Below, piece by piece: positions 1 to 7,591 of a DNA stretch of 40,468 nt; position 1 is the stretch's first letter, and every line of letters starts with the position of its first letter. Source of the stretch: an uncultured Parcubacteria group bacterium (GTDB taxonomy: Bacteria; Patescibacteriota; Minisyncoccia; UBA6257; 2-01-FULL-56-20); the NCBI GenBank assembly GCA_903944135.1, contig CAJAQL010000034.1, positions 1 through 40,468 on the forward strand, given 5' to 3'. Under the pieces are notes generated by a model. The model saw only the letters and a list, made by a program, of their open reading frames with translations. It had not been told where the DNA came from and searched no databases. The position numbers and the translations under genes are program-made.

Positions 1-219
1 AGGAAACCTCCGGAAAAATAGAGGAGATATTTTCGAGAGATCGTGGTATAGACCAGCGCGAAATATCGCCAACGACCCACTGATGGCTACGCACCTTGCG
101 AGCAAGTTCTAGAGTCCTCAAATAACCACTCTGAATATTTTTTCGAATGCCAGATGTCCGCCATGGTTATATGACTGCCGCGCCCATGAGGGTTACATAA
201 AACTTGGGACTATATGGCT
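1..219. other. Left edge, no assigned gene
   Basis: Two plus-strand frames are open from the window edge: frame 2 to a TAG at 110-112 and frame 3 to a TGA at 88-90. Frame 3 has a protein-like composition rich in Glu, Ile and Arg, so it could be the last 29 codons of a gene entering from the left. I could not recognise either product. The rest holds no RNA signature or repeat that I can name. Confidence 0.3.
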
Positions 220-396
220 TCACTTCCCTTGACCCTCTTTCTTTGCAGGGGATTTCATGCCACCGCTTTTCATATGCTTGAACATTTCAATCTGTCCGAG
301 GCGCCGTGCCGCTTCGGCTTTTGTGGTATAGCTCCCAAATGAACGTCCGTTTTTTTCCGAAAGCACTACATATTTCCCCTTAATCTTTTTGATCAT
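220..396 (-). CDS. Small conserved basic protein (58 aa)
   Basis: A 58-residue basic protein starting MIKKIKGKYVVLSEKNGRSF. It has the pattern KYVVLS..GRSFGSYTTKAEAARRLGQIEMFKH, which I know as a recurrent small hypothetical family in phages and candidate-phylum bacteria (Lys-Tyr/Trp-x-Val-x-Ser start, G-x-Y-x-T-K-x-E-A-x-x-R, then F-K-H). Function is unknown. A longer upstream frame exists, but the internal ATG is preferred: a perfect TATAAT reading leftward lies 13 bases upstream (410-415), giving a very short leader, and the family pattern begins here. The tail is rich in Lys and Gly. Confidence 0.6.
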   Translation of the reverse strand: MIKKIKGKYVVLSEKNGRSFGSYTTKAEAARRLGQIEMFKHMKSGGMKSPAKKEGQGK

Positions 397-571
397 TGAT
401 GTTGCCACTATTATAACGCAGAGATATATAAAGAACTTCGTGCAAGATTTCCCGTGGTCATGGTAGTGTTTGATGCGGAATTTGTGTTGATGCTTCACAT
501 TCGTCTCCATGTGGCCCATAATAGAGGCAGAGTTGCGGTTCAAAATAGATCCATTCAGAAGGGAGGGAGAC

Positions 572-1177
572 GTGAAAACTCGTCTTGTGGTTAGCATCAC
601 ACTTGCCGTTGTTATGAGTTCCCTGTTTGGACTGGGACAAACTCCGGCAAACAATAATGATCGCGGGCGCATGCAGGCGCAGTCTGCCTGCGAAAATAAG
701 TTGTTGCGCGATGCTCAAGCGAAGGAAGTTTTGAGCGGCGACGAGTACAAGACACTCCAGGGCGTTGCTATGGCTTTTGGACTTAACCGTATCCCGCGTC
801 TTTACCTCTTTGAAGGGGGTGGCAATTCCTACTATATCGCCGGAAGTTTTTCTTTGGACGGCAGGGGGAAGATACTCATCTCCCGGCAGTTTGCGGATCT
901 TATAGGGGGAGGTCTGGCGTTCAGAGGCGTCCTGGCCCACGAGACCGCTCATCTGGTCGTTGACGTACATGGCGATACAAGTTGCGATCAATGGGTCATG
1001 CGTGATCCCAAGATCGAGGAAGCGGCAGACGCACTCGCGGCCGCTACGGTCGGATTCGGCCCATTGAAAGCATTTCTTATAAGGGTTGAAAAGATGACCG
1101 GGACAACGGGCGGCGAAACAGAATCGCGTCTTCAGGCGCTTGAAAAACTTGAAGCGCAAAAAAACGGGCAGCGATGA
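572..1177 (+). CDS. Secreted M48-like zinc metallopeptidase
   Basis: A 201-residue protein with an N-terminal signal or anchor segment (residues about 4-22) and a zincin core: H123-E-T-A-H127, followed 21 residues later by E149-E-A-A-D153. HExxH plus ExxAD is the zinc site of the M48 (Ste24/HtpX) family, so it probably cleaves proteins at or outside the membrane. It is much shorter than HtpX and lacks the four-helix membrane domain, resembling the soluble secreted M48 group. The GTG start is chosen because GGGAGGGA lies just upstream and the signal peptide begins immediately; a longer frame from 509 would put it in the middle. It ends in its own hairpin terminator. Confidence 0.72.
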   Translation: MKTRLVVSITLAVVMSSLFGLGQTPANNNDRGRMQAQSACENKLLRDAQAKEVLSGDEYKTLQGVAMAFGLNRIPRLYLFEGGGNSYYIAGSFSLDGRGKILISRQFADLIGGGLAFRGVLAHETAHLVVDVHGDTSCDQWVMRDPKIEEAADALAAATVGFGPLKAFLIRVEKMTGTTGGETESRLQALEKLEAQKNGQR

Positions 1178-1189
1178 TCATCGCTGCCC
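1166..1189 (+). terminator. Perfect 24-bp palindrome at the end of the M48-like gene
   Basis: A perfect palindrome with 12-base arms (GGGCAGCGATGA and its complement) includes the stop codon of the preceding gene. An A-tract precedes it and TCTTCTT follows, so it could terminate in either direction. The T-tract on the plus side is imperfect. Confidence 0.5.
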
Positions 1190-1291
1190 TCTTCTTGGCG
1201 GGGGCGATGCTTCCAATACTTTATGGGGGTTGGTATCATTAGAAATACTATAGTGGTATGCCTTATTAATCCGACCGCCCTTTTTAAATAC

Positions 1292-3673
1292 ATGCCGTTA
1301 TTATCGCGTTCTTCAAAATTTCGTTTTCGTGCTATCGCGGATATTATTTCCCGCAATGTCTTTCTTCTTATAAATGGAATCATTTTCGTTGTTGCAATCC
1401 TTCTTATGGCATTCGGTGATGTCCAGGAAGGAATTTTTCTCGGGCTTATTACGGTACTGAATATCATCCTGGGATGTTTTCAGGAAATCAGCGCGTGGCT
1501 TGCCCTTCAAAGACTGCAATTGCTCACAGTTCCCAGGGTGACGCGGATCGATAAGGATAACGGTGAATCGACCATTTTCGTAGAGGATATTAGAGAGAAG
1601 GACAAGATCAAGCTTGGTATAGGAGACCAAGTACCCTGTGACGGCATCTTAATATCGTCACACGGTCTTGAGGTGAATGAAGGGCTGATCACGGGTGAAT
1701 CGACCGATTTTTTGAAAAAGCCCGGCGACAGGATATTTGCGGGGAGTATCGTGACGTCCGGTTCAGCCACTTTGGAGGTCGAAAAGATCTTCGCCGACAG
1801 CAGGATCGCACTCATGACGAAGAGCATTAAAAAATACTCCTTAGTTCAGAGTCCGATCCAGCGATCGATAAGCACCGTGGTTAAATATACCGGCTACGCG
1901 CTCCTTTTCATCATCCTTTTTGTCATTGGGCGGGGATTTCTCGTCCATGAATCCACGATAAATATCATTCAGACCATAGGAGCCTTAACGAGCATCCTTC
2001 TGCCGCAGGGAATGGTGCTGATCGTTACGTTGCTTTTTTCGTATGGCGCAGTTCATCTTTATCACCGGCATGTGTTGCTCCAGGAGATCAACGCCATCGA
2101 GAAGCTCGGGAGGATACAGAATCTTTGCATGGATAAAACCGGAACGTTGACCGACAATGATCTTGTGGTCGAGCACCTTTATGTGGCGCCGGGAGTGGAT
2201 GAAAGAAACGCGAAGGAATCTATTGCGGCATATATCAAAAATTCAGGAGATTTTTCCTTGACCATAGAAGCCATCAAAAAGGCGCTTACGGACGAATATA
2301 CGGGCGCCGTTCTGGACTCCCGGAGCTTCTCTTCGTCGCGTCAATTCGGCGCTATCCATATTAAAGATGACTTAGGAGAGCGCGTTATTCTGGCGGGAGC
2401 GCCGGATGTATTCCTGCCGTATTTCAAAACCGCAGGCGAAAAGGAATGGGTACAAAAATACATAGATGCCGAAGCAAGAATCGGCAAGAGGCTCATCTGT
2501 TTCACCCAGTCGGATTCGAAAGAATTACCGAGCGACCTTTCCGGCCTCAAGCTGACGGTTCTCTCTGTTTTTGTGCTGAACAATAATCTTCGCGAAGGGG
2601 TTCAAGAGGCGGTACGATTTTTTCAGGAGCGGGGCGTGACGATCAGGATAATCTCCGGCGATAATCCTGAAACCGTCCGTGCCGTCGCCACGAAGGCAGG
2701 CGTCAACAATCCCGATGCCGTCATAACAGGGCCGGAAATCGAAACATGGGCCGAAGCTGATTTTTCCAGGAAGATCCATGATTACAATGTTTTTGCAAGG
2801 ATAAAGCCCGAACAAAAAGAAAAAATAATCGAGGCATTGAAAAAGGACGGCTTCACGGCGATGATAGGCGACGGAGCGAACGATGCTCTCGCGATAAAGA
2901 AGGCCGATCTTGGGATAGCGATGTTCGACGGGGCGCGAGCAACCCGACAGGTCGCCTCGGTGGTGCTCGTAAAAAATAGTTTTTCCGATCTGCCGAACGG
3001 CGTAAGGCTCGCCGACGGCATCATTCAAAGCATAAAAATATGCGCGAGTATCTTTTTTAATCAGGTGTTTCTCGGTCTCCTCTTCTTCGTTATTCTCACG
3101 GCGGCCGGCTATTCGTTCCCTTTCACATCGCTCAATTTTACGTTTACGAGCTATTTCGCCATAGGCCTACCGGGATCCCTTGTCTTCTATTGGATAGTTC
3201 GGCCTGTGCGCGCCGATATTGCGAGAGATCGTAAGTCCTTTTTCAGGCAAGTATTCCCCCTCGCCTTTATCTCGGCCATTCCGCAGGCGCTTGTTGTCGC
3301 CGCCGCTTTTTATGAAAGTCTGGAACATACCGGACAGCACGGACCGACAAGCTTGGTCCTCGTCGTAATGATAATCGTCGGTTTTATATTCTTCGCATTT
3401 ACGCCGAGCGTGTATAGTGGACCGATAACGAAAATGCAGATAAAACAAATATCCGCATTGGCGATAGCGGAGATCATTGCCGTCGCTATTTTGATCAGGA
3501 TCCCGGTCGTTGAAACTTTCTACAACCTCACGAATTCTCCATTGCACAGCATCATAGAGCTCGCGCCATTCATTGCGCTATATGCGCTCATCCAATACGG
3601 ATTAGTCCGATGGTTTTTCGTGATGCGAGCTCCGGCTTTGATAGGGCCTTCCAGGATTCAAACGGATATTTGA
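1292..3673 (+). CDS. HAD-IC P-type cation ATPase, CtpE-like
   Basis: An ATP-driven cation pump of 793 residues. Visible in order: two membrane helices, actuator domain with TGES (residues about 134-137), a helix pair carrying PQGM at the cation site, the phosphorylation motif DKTGTLT (D at about 281), nucleotide-binding domain, hinge GDGANDALAIKKADLGIAM (about 526-544) and six C-terminal helices. The PQGM helix, the segment RIQNLCMDKTGT and the C-terminal FPFTSLNFTFTSYFAIGLPG resemble the CtpE branch (mycobacterial calcium pump), so Ca2+ is the best guess and remains inference. No heavy-metal-binding domain is seen. An upstream ATG at 1223 would add 23 residues; I prefer 1292, where the conserved cytosolic segment begins. 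Confidence 0.85.
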   Translation: MPLLSRSSKFRFRAIADIISRNVFLLINGIIFVVAILLMAFGDVQEGIFLGLITVLNIILGCFQEISAWLALQRLQLLTVPRVTRIDKDNGESTIFVEDIREKDKIKLGIGDQVPCDGILISSHGLEVNEGLITGESTDFLKKPGDRIFAGSIVTSGSATLEVEKIFADSRIALMTKSIKKYSLVQSPIQRSISTVVKYTGYALLFIILFVIGRGFLVHESTINIIQTIGALTSILLPQGMVLIVTLLFSYGAVHLYHRHVLLQEINAIEKLGRIQNLCMDKTGTLTDNDLVVEHLYVAPGVDERNAKESIAAYIKNSGDFSLTIEAIKKALTDEYTGAVLDSRSFSSSRQFGAIHIKDDLGERVILAGAPDVFLPYFKTAGEKEWVQKYIDAEARIGKRLICFTQSDSKELPSDLSGLKLTVLSVFVLNNNLREGVQEAVRFFQERGVTIRIISGDNPETVRAVATKAGVNNPDAVITGPEIETWAEADFSRKIHDYNVFARIKPEQKEKIIEALKKDGFTAMIGDGANDALAIKKADLGIAMFDGARATRQVASVVLVKNSFSDLPNGVRLADGIIQSIKICASIFFNQVFLGLLFFVILTAAGYSFPFTSLNFTFTSYFAIGLPGSLVFYWIVRPVRADIARDRKSFFRQVFPLAFISAIPQALVVAAAFYESLEHTGQHGPTSLVLVVMIIVGFIFFAFTPSVYSGPITKMQIKQISALAIAEIIAVAILIRIPVVETFYNLTNSPLHSIIELAPFIALYALIQYGLVRWFFVMRAPALIGPSRIQTDI

Positions 3674-3741
3674 CATCATGAACCATGGCCGTACCATATA
3701 TCTTATAAGGTAAGGAAAAATTAAGAATAAAAACAACCGCT

Positions 3742-4023
3742 ATGTTTTCACAAATACCGTTCGAGCAAAAAAACATCAAGAAAGAAGACGTAATCAAGGA
3801 AATACTTCGCGTGGCGATCGCTGCCGAGTTTGATGCAATCAGCCTTTATGAGCAATTGGCGGCAGTGAGCGATCGGGAGGATATAAAGAAAGTCTTTCAA
3901 GACGTCGCGAGCGAAGAAAAAACGCACGTGGGAGAATTTCAGACGCTCCTCTTGAGGGAAGACAAGGAGCAGATTACGAAATTGGAGGGCGGCAAAAAGG
4001 AAGTAGACGAATTGTTGCGCTAA
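3742..4023 (+). CDS. Half-ferritin of the encapsulin-cargo type
   Basis: A 93-residue, two-helix ferritin-like protein. Helix 1 carries E29 and E37 (AAEFDAISLYEQL); helix 2 carries E59-x-x-H62 (SEEKTHVGEF). Such half-size proteins dimerise to make one di-iron ferroxidase site and are typical cargo of encapsulin nanocompartments in Thermotogae and archaea, where the shell gene is adjacent or fused. No encapsulin gene lies in this window, so the partner is elsewhere or absent. The gene begins 68 bases after the P-type ATPase, and both may serve metal homeostasis. The ribosome-binding site is poor. Confidence 0.72.
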   Translation: MFSQIPFEQKNIKKEDVIKEILRVAIAAEFDAISLYEQLAAVSDREDIKKVFQDVASEEKTHVGEFQTLLLREDKEQITKLEGGKKEVDELLR

Positions 4024-4149
4024 GGGGAAAAGTTCGGATCAACCGTCGGAAGAAAGATGTATTTGCCGTGGCCGTATGGCCGAACCGCATACGGGTATCG
4101 CACAAAAACACTGCCCGATCCCCCTCCTCTCGCGGGAAATTCATAATGA

Positions 4150-4746
4150 TCAAAAGAATCCGTATTTGAGCGCAAAAAAGTTCAGGACGCCATGGCTCAG
4201 CGCGATCAGGAACAGGTTGGGATATTTTTCGTACATCCACGCAAATCCTAAACCCGCGAGGAATGTCAGCGGCAAGATCAAAAAGGGAGGGTTGTATAAA
4301 ATATGAAGCATCATAAAGAGAAGCGCGTTTATGATGATCGCTACCGCCATCGAAGTATGGAGCCGATGCAATTCGCGCATGAGAAATCCTCGGTATAAGA
4401 ATTCCTGTATCGCGCCGATCGGAAGCGACCACGCAAAAAATAAAACATAGGGATTCACGGTGCTGGTTTGCAGGCCAAGCACCTTCATGGTTCCCGCAAG
4501 CATGATGATGCCAAGTGCCGTGAAGACGGTATACGGCAGGAGGGCGCCTCCCAGATTATCGAGTCGCAGATTCAATGCCGTGAGCGTCCAGTGCTCCTTA
4601 TATATCAATGCGAGCACAAAGACCGTGCAGCAGGCCAATACTACGAGATAATAGCTCCGCGGGACGAAATTAAAATACAGCAATAAAACCGGAACAACGA
4701 AGATGAAGATGATTTTTAACCATGTCCAATTTTGTTGCTTGTCCAT
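4150..4746 (-). CDS. CPBP-family intramembrane metalloprotease
   Basis: A 198-residue polytopic membrane protein with the three CPBP (Rce1/Abi) motifs: Q114-E-F-L-Y-R119 for the usual EExxxR, FMMLH148, and H185-G-V-L-N189. The family includes CAAX-type prenyl proteases and bacteriocin-immunity proteins; the substrate here is unknown. The first glutamate of EExxxR is glutamine. The second Glu and the histidines remain, so a metal site is possible, but activity is uncertain. A TAGAAT box lies about 8 bases upstream of the ATG on the minus strand. It converges with the ferritin-like gene and diverges from the next gene. Confidence 0.78.
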   Translation of the reverse strand: MDKQQNWTWLKIIFIFVVPVLLLYFNFVPRSYYLVVLACCTVFVLALIYKEHWTLTALNLRLDNLGGALLPYTVFTALGIIMLAGTMKVLGLQTSTVNPYVLFFAWSLPIGAIQEFLYRGFLMRELHRLHTSMAVAIIINALLFMMLHILYNPPFLILPLTFLAGLGFAWMYEKYPNLFLIALSHGVLNFFALKYGFF

Positions 4747-4803
4747 GTTCCATTATTCTAATCCGCGGATCGGCGATAAACAACAGAAAATGCCGATCTT
4801 TGA

Positions 4804-4809
4804 TATACT
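4804..4809 (+). promoter_or_regulatory. Extended -10 box upstream of the 4834 gene
   Basis: TATACT preceded by TGA at the correct spacing (TGnTATACT) lies 24 bases before the ATG at 4834. No clear -35 is visible, as expected for an extended -10 promoter. Confidence 0.4.
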
Positions 4810-4833
4810 GAATGAAACCGAATAGTCACATCT

Positions 4834-6306
4834 ATGTTTGACCTCATTGTATATGCGGGCGGTTGTTATGCGATCATCGGCACCGCGGGGTATGTCATTG
4901 GCCATCCGGCCGTCGCAAAACGGTATGGAACAACCTTTCGAAAAAGCGGCGCGCAGGAACCAGCGAGCCGCCAGGGAATTATTGCTCGTCAATTCGCGCA
5001 CGCCATTCAAATGGTCAATTTCCTCGTGTATGCCATTGCCGGCTCGCGGATCACGGAATACCAATACCCGCCTTCAATATCGGAATTGTATACGGAAGCA
5101 ACGCGGCGCGCTTTCGATATGAGCAACCATTTTTTTATTACGACCGGCTCGCCTCACTCCCGGGCCTATTACCCGAGGAATTTCGCGTGGTTCTATCCCA
5201 CGCTTCTCGATGCGGCGACGATCCGTGATTCCGAGGATATAGCGAACCGCGTCGCGCTTCTTGAGCAAAGTCTGAAGACCGTCGTTATAAGCGCCCGCAA
5301 TACACCTTATACAACAACACTCGTGGCGTTCTCGCAAAAACGTTTCGCCGCCGTAAACTATGTGACCCCGCCATCCGATTCCCTGCTGGGTGTTCTCTGC
5401 GGCATTGAGCAATTGCTTGGACAAGCTACGCCGTTATCTCCTCCGATAAGAGCAGCTGTTCTTGCCGGAACCGCGTTGCTCAGTGAGTATCGTGCCGATC
5501 TTGCGGCACAGGCGCGGTATCTTATCAGTCAACTTTCTCCGGCGACATTCGAAACTGCCTCGGGAACGGTGACGTGCCCCCTGTTCGATATCCAGAAGAA
5601 CAAATCGTCGGCGACCGACACGCGGCGGGAGCGCATGCGGTTCGTCGTAAACGCGAACATCTGGAGCACGCTCAGAAAAGCGGTCAGTCTCGGCATTATA
5701 GGATCGGAAGAAGTTGCCGATTGCATCGGTTGTGATCTGCTTTCCTATAAGGAAAAAATACTCGATCTTTTTGGTAGTGAGGGATTTATCCGAAATTCTG
5801 TCGATCCCAACTATCCCGCTGAAGGAATACATGCCATCACGCTCGACTTTGCACATGTAAACCGTGGTTTCTGGGACTTTTCGTCAGCACGGGAGGCTGC
5901 ACTTTTCAAGAACACCGTTGCCATGATCACGGGAAGCGATGAGTTTACGGATACTTCCGGAAAATGTTTTTTTGTCTCGGCGGAAAATGCCCGAACAGGA
6001 CTCATCCATTGGATGACCGTGCCAAGCTACCATGGGCGGACGGTCTGGCCAGCCTTGAATGTTGAGTTTGCGGATCGGTTGCTTGATCTTGCAGACGCAA
6101 CGAACGATGCCGATTGCTTTGCCCGGGCGGCAACGACGCTTCAGCAGATAAAACGATATGTCGCATCCGCGAATGGCTATCCCGAACTCTTGGACGCACA
6201 CGGCAAGCCTTACCGCACATGGATTTATCGGAGCGCGGTTGCGGATTCATGGTTTCCCCGTTTCGCTTCGGTCTGGTACAAGGCGTTCGGCGAGAGATTG
6301 GCGTAG
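4834..6306 (+). CDS. Putative six-hairpin (alpha/alpha)6 glycosidase-like protein
   Basis: A 490-residue protein without a signal peptide. The segment YYPRNFAWFYPTLLD (about residues 110-124) resembles the R-(D/N)-F-x-W-F-Y-P-x-x-L-D signature of (alpha/alpha)6-barrel carbohydrate enzymes (GH15/amylo-1,6-glucosidase-like). Repeated helical segments ending in aromatic-rich turns (NRGFWDFSSARE, WMTVPSYHGRTVWP, WFPRFASVWYKAF) fit the same fold. I cannot point to a certain catalytic acid/base pair, so function is only suggested. It is transcribed alone behind the 4804 promoter. Confidence 0.5.
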   Translation: MFDLIVYAGGCYAIIGTAGYVIGHPAVAKRYGTTFRKSGAQEPASRQGIIARQFAHAIQMVNFLVYAIAGSRITEYQYPPSISELYTEATRRAFDMSNHFFITTGSPHSRAYYPRNFAWFYPTLLDAATIRDSEDIANRVALLEQSLKTVVISARNTPYTTTLVAFSQKRFAAVNYVTPPSDSLLGVLCGIEQLLGQATPLSPPIRAAVLAGTALLSEYRADLAAQARYLISQLSPATFETASGTVTCPLFDIQKNKSSATDTRRERMRFVVNANIWSTLRKAVSLGIIGSEEVADCIGCDLLSYKEKILDLFGSEGFIRNSVDPNYPAEGIHAITLDFAHVNRGFWDFSSAREAALFKNTVAMITGSDEFTDTSGKCFFVSAENARTGLIHWMTVPSYHGRTVWPALNVEFADRLLDLADATNDADCFARAATTLQQIKRYVASANGYPELLDAHGKPYRTWIYRSAVADSWFPRFASVWYKAFGERLA

Positions 6307-6724
6307 AGCCATATTCATTCATTTTACAGAGACCATTTTTTCAGGACGGGTTTTGACATTTTTGATCCAGGCATCCCTTTTTTATTATCAAAGGGACGGG
6401 ACGGTCGCTCCCGTCACATCATGAGATTATGACCGATCTTTTTTCGATGTTTCGGGAAAAGTGGTGGGTGTAAATGTTGTGACGATACAAGAAGCGAACA
6501 ACGTCAGCTTCTCTATTTCGATAAATGAAATCGCAGGGATCGTTAATAAGGTTCTTCGCTAAGGATCATCATGGGAATTTTCATATCGGTTCCACTGTCC
6601 CAACTTCAAATCTCAAAAACAGTTCCTAAGGGAAGATGAACCTTATTTCTCCCGTGCTGCGTAGTAGTTAGAGTGAGCAATCGTCACAACGGCACATTAA
6701 CAATCCATCATATCGGAGGGAACA
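6307..6724. other. Intergenic region with a hairpin and a pseudogene remnant
   Basis: 418 bases without an intact gene. A 7-bp hairpin (GACGGGA/TCCCGTC, 6395-6415) has no T-tract after it. A readable peptidase fragment at 6425-6562 is listed separately. The last 160 bases hold nothing I recognise apart from the AGGAGG-like site (CGGAGGGA) before 6725. Confidence 0.5.
6425..6562 (+). pseudogene. 3' remnant of a trypsin-like (HtrA/DegP-type) serine protease
   Basis: The frame ending at the TAA 6560-6562 reads ...SFFDVSGKVVGVNVVTIQ and then EANNVSFSISINEI. This closely matches the stretch after the catalytic GNSGGP of S1C proteases (LFD..GKVVGVN......SFAIPIN). A stop (TGA 6422-6424) cuts the frame just upstream. 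The catalytic Ser motif and the whole N-terminal part are absent, and I could not recover them in another frame nearby. I read it as the decayed end of a deleted gene. Confidence 0.6.
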
Positions 6725-7168
6725 TTGAAGTATCTACGAATAGGGTTATCGCTGATCGCGCTACTTTCCATTGCGTCGCTCGGAGCGCGCGGCGGCAACC
6801 CCCACGTTGAATCAAGGATCATCAAGAAGCCTGTCGTTTCTGTACCCACTGAACAACATTTCGCCTATGCCACGTGGTATGGGCCAAGATTTTTCGGGCG
6901 CACCCTTGCGTGTGGAAAATCATATGTAAAGAGCGCGGTATTTGCGGCACATCGGACTTACCCGTTAGGGACAAGGCTGAGGGTCACGAATCTTCACAAT
7001 CATCGGAGTCTCATAGTTGCCGTGGAGGACAGGGGACCGTATAGTCTGGGCAGGGACTTGGATCTTTCCTATGCGGCAGCCCGTAAGCTTCACATGATGC
7101 CGACGGGCGTTGTCTTGGTCTCGTATTCCAGAGTAATACCACCATCAAAGGGAGGTTCTCTACAATGA
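6725..7168 (+). CDS. RlpA-like double-psi beta-barrel protein
   Basis: A 147-residue exported protein: signal peptide (residues 1-21), then a double-psi beta-barrel domain (about 47-138) with FAYATWYGPRFFGRTLACG, FAAHRTYPLGTRLRVTN and VEDRGPYSLGRDLDLS. These are the hallmark RlpA motifs, including the Asp of the DRGP segment used in septal lytic transglycosylases that cut denuded glycan. It has no SPOR domain, so it is a minimal RlpA. The start is TTG, preceded at proper distance by GGAGGGA. The stop codon overlaps the start of the next gene (ATGA). Confidence 0.8.
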   Translation: MKYLRIGLSLIALLSIASLGARGGNPHVESRIIKKPVVSVPTEQHFAYATWYGPRFFGRTLACGKSYVKSAVFAAHRTYPLGTRLRVTNLHNHRSLIVAVEDRGPYSLGRDLDLSYAAARKLHMMPTGVVLVSYSRVIPPSKGGSLQ

Positions 7169-7431
7169 TCGAGTTGATCGGTGCGAAGCATCAGATCGTG
7201 AAAATGAAGAGCTTGATTCCTTTATCCATCCGTGGATTCCCCTCAAAGCTGCCCAAAATTCCAAATGGGCATGACATAGTCTGTGAGCTTGACCACGGCG
7301 ACGGGGAACGCATATTCACCTGTAAATCTCTCAAGGATATGCAAGAGCTCTACCGCGAATATGCCCTCGGACACGCCGTCAGCATTTCGTGGTATCACAC
7401 AGATGTTTTCAGGGATGCCTCGACATCATAG
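7165..7431 (+). CDS. Hypothetical protein coupled to the RlpA-like gene
   Basis: An 88-residue soluble protein that I do not recognise. Its ATG overlaps the RlpA-like stop by four bases (ATGA), with GGGAGG upstream, so the two are translationally coupled. It has no signal peptide or membrane helix. The pattern (short strands, HDIVCELDHGDGERIFTC, then a helix SLKDMQELYREYALG) suggests a small alpha/beta domain. It may assist the RlpA-like protein, but that rests only on position. Confidence 0.6.
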   Translation: MIELIGAKHQIVKMKSLIPLSIRGFPSKLPKIPNGHDIVCELDHGDGERIFTCKSLKDMQELYREYALGHAVSISWYHTDVFRDASTS

Positions 7432-7475
7432 CCGCGCATCCGTTCATTCACTGCTTGTATCATTTGATACGAACC

Positions 7476-7503
7476 AAGAACCCTTAAGCAAGGTTCTTTT
7501 TTT
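7476..7503 (+). terminator. Rho-independent terminator after the RlpA operon
   Basis: Stem AAGAACC/GGTTCTT with a 9-base loop, followed by an unbroken T-tract to 7503. Confidence 0.75.
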
Positions 7504-7542
7504 ATGCCAAATCCGCAGTTTCCGAAAATCATTTTTGCCTCG

Positions 7543-7551
7543 TGCTATACT
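7543..7551 (+). promoter_or_regulatory. Extended -10 promoter for the secreted GH18 protein
   Basis: TGCTATACT (TGn plus TATACT) begins 49 bases before the ATG at 7592, just downstream of the preceding terminator. No matching -35. Confidence 0.4.
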
Positions 7552-7591
7552 GATGTTAATAAAGGAGTTCAAAGGTGGATTCTAAAAATCT

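Noticed and set aside
1-219. RNase P RNA or tmRNA at the left edge
   Set aside because: None of the conserved core sequences of either RNA could be found.
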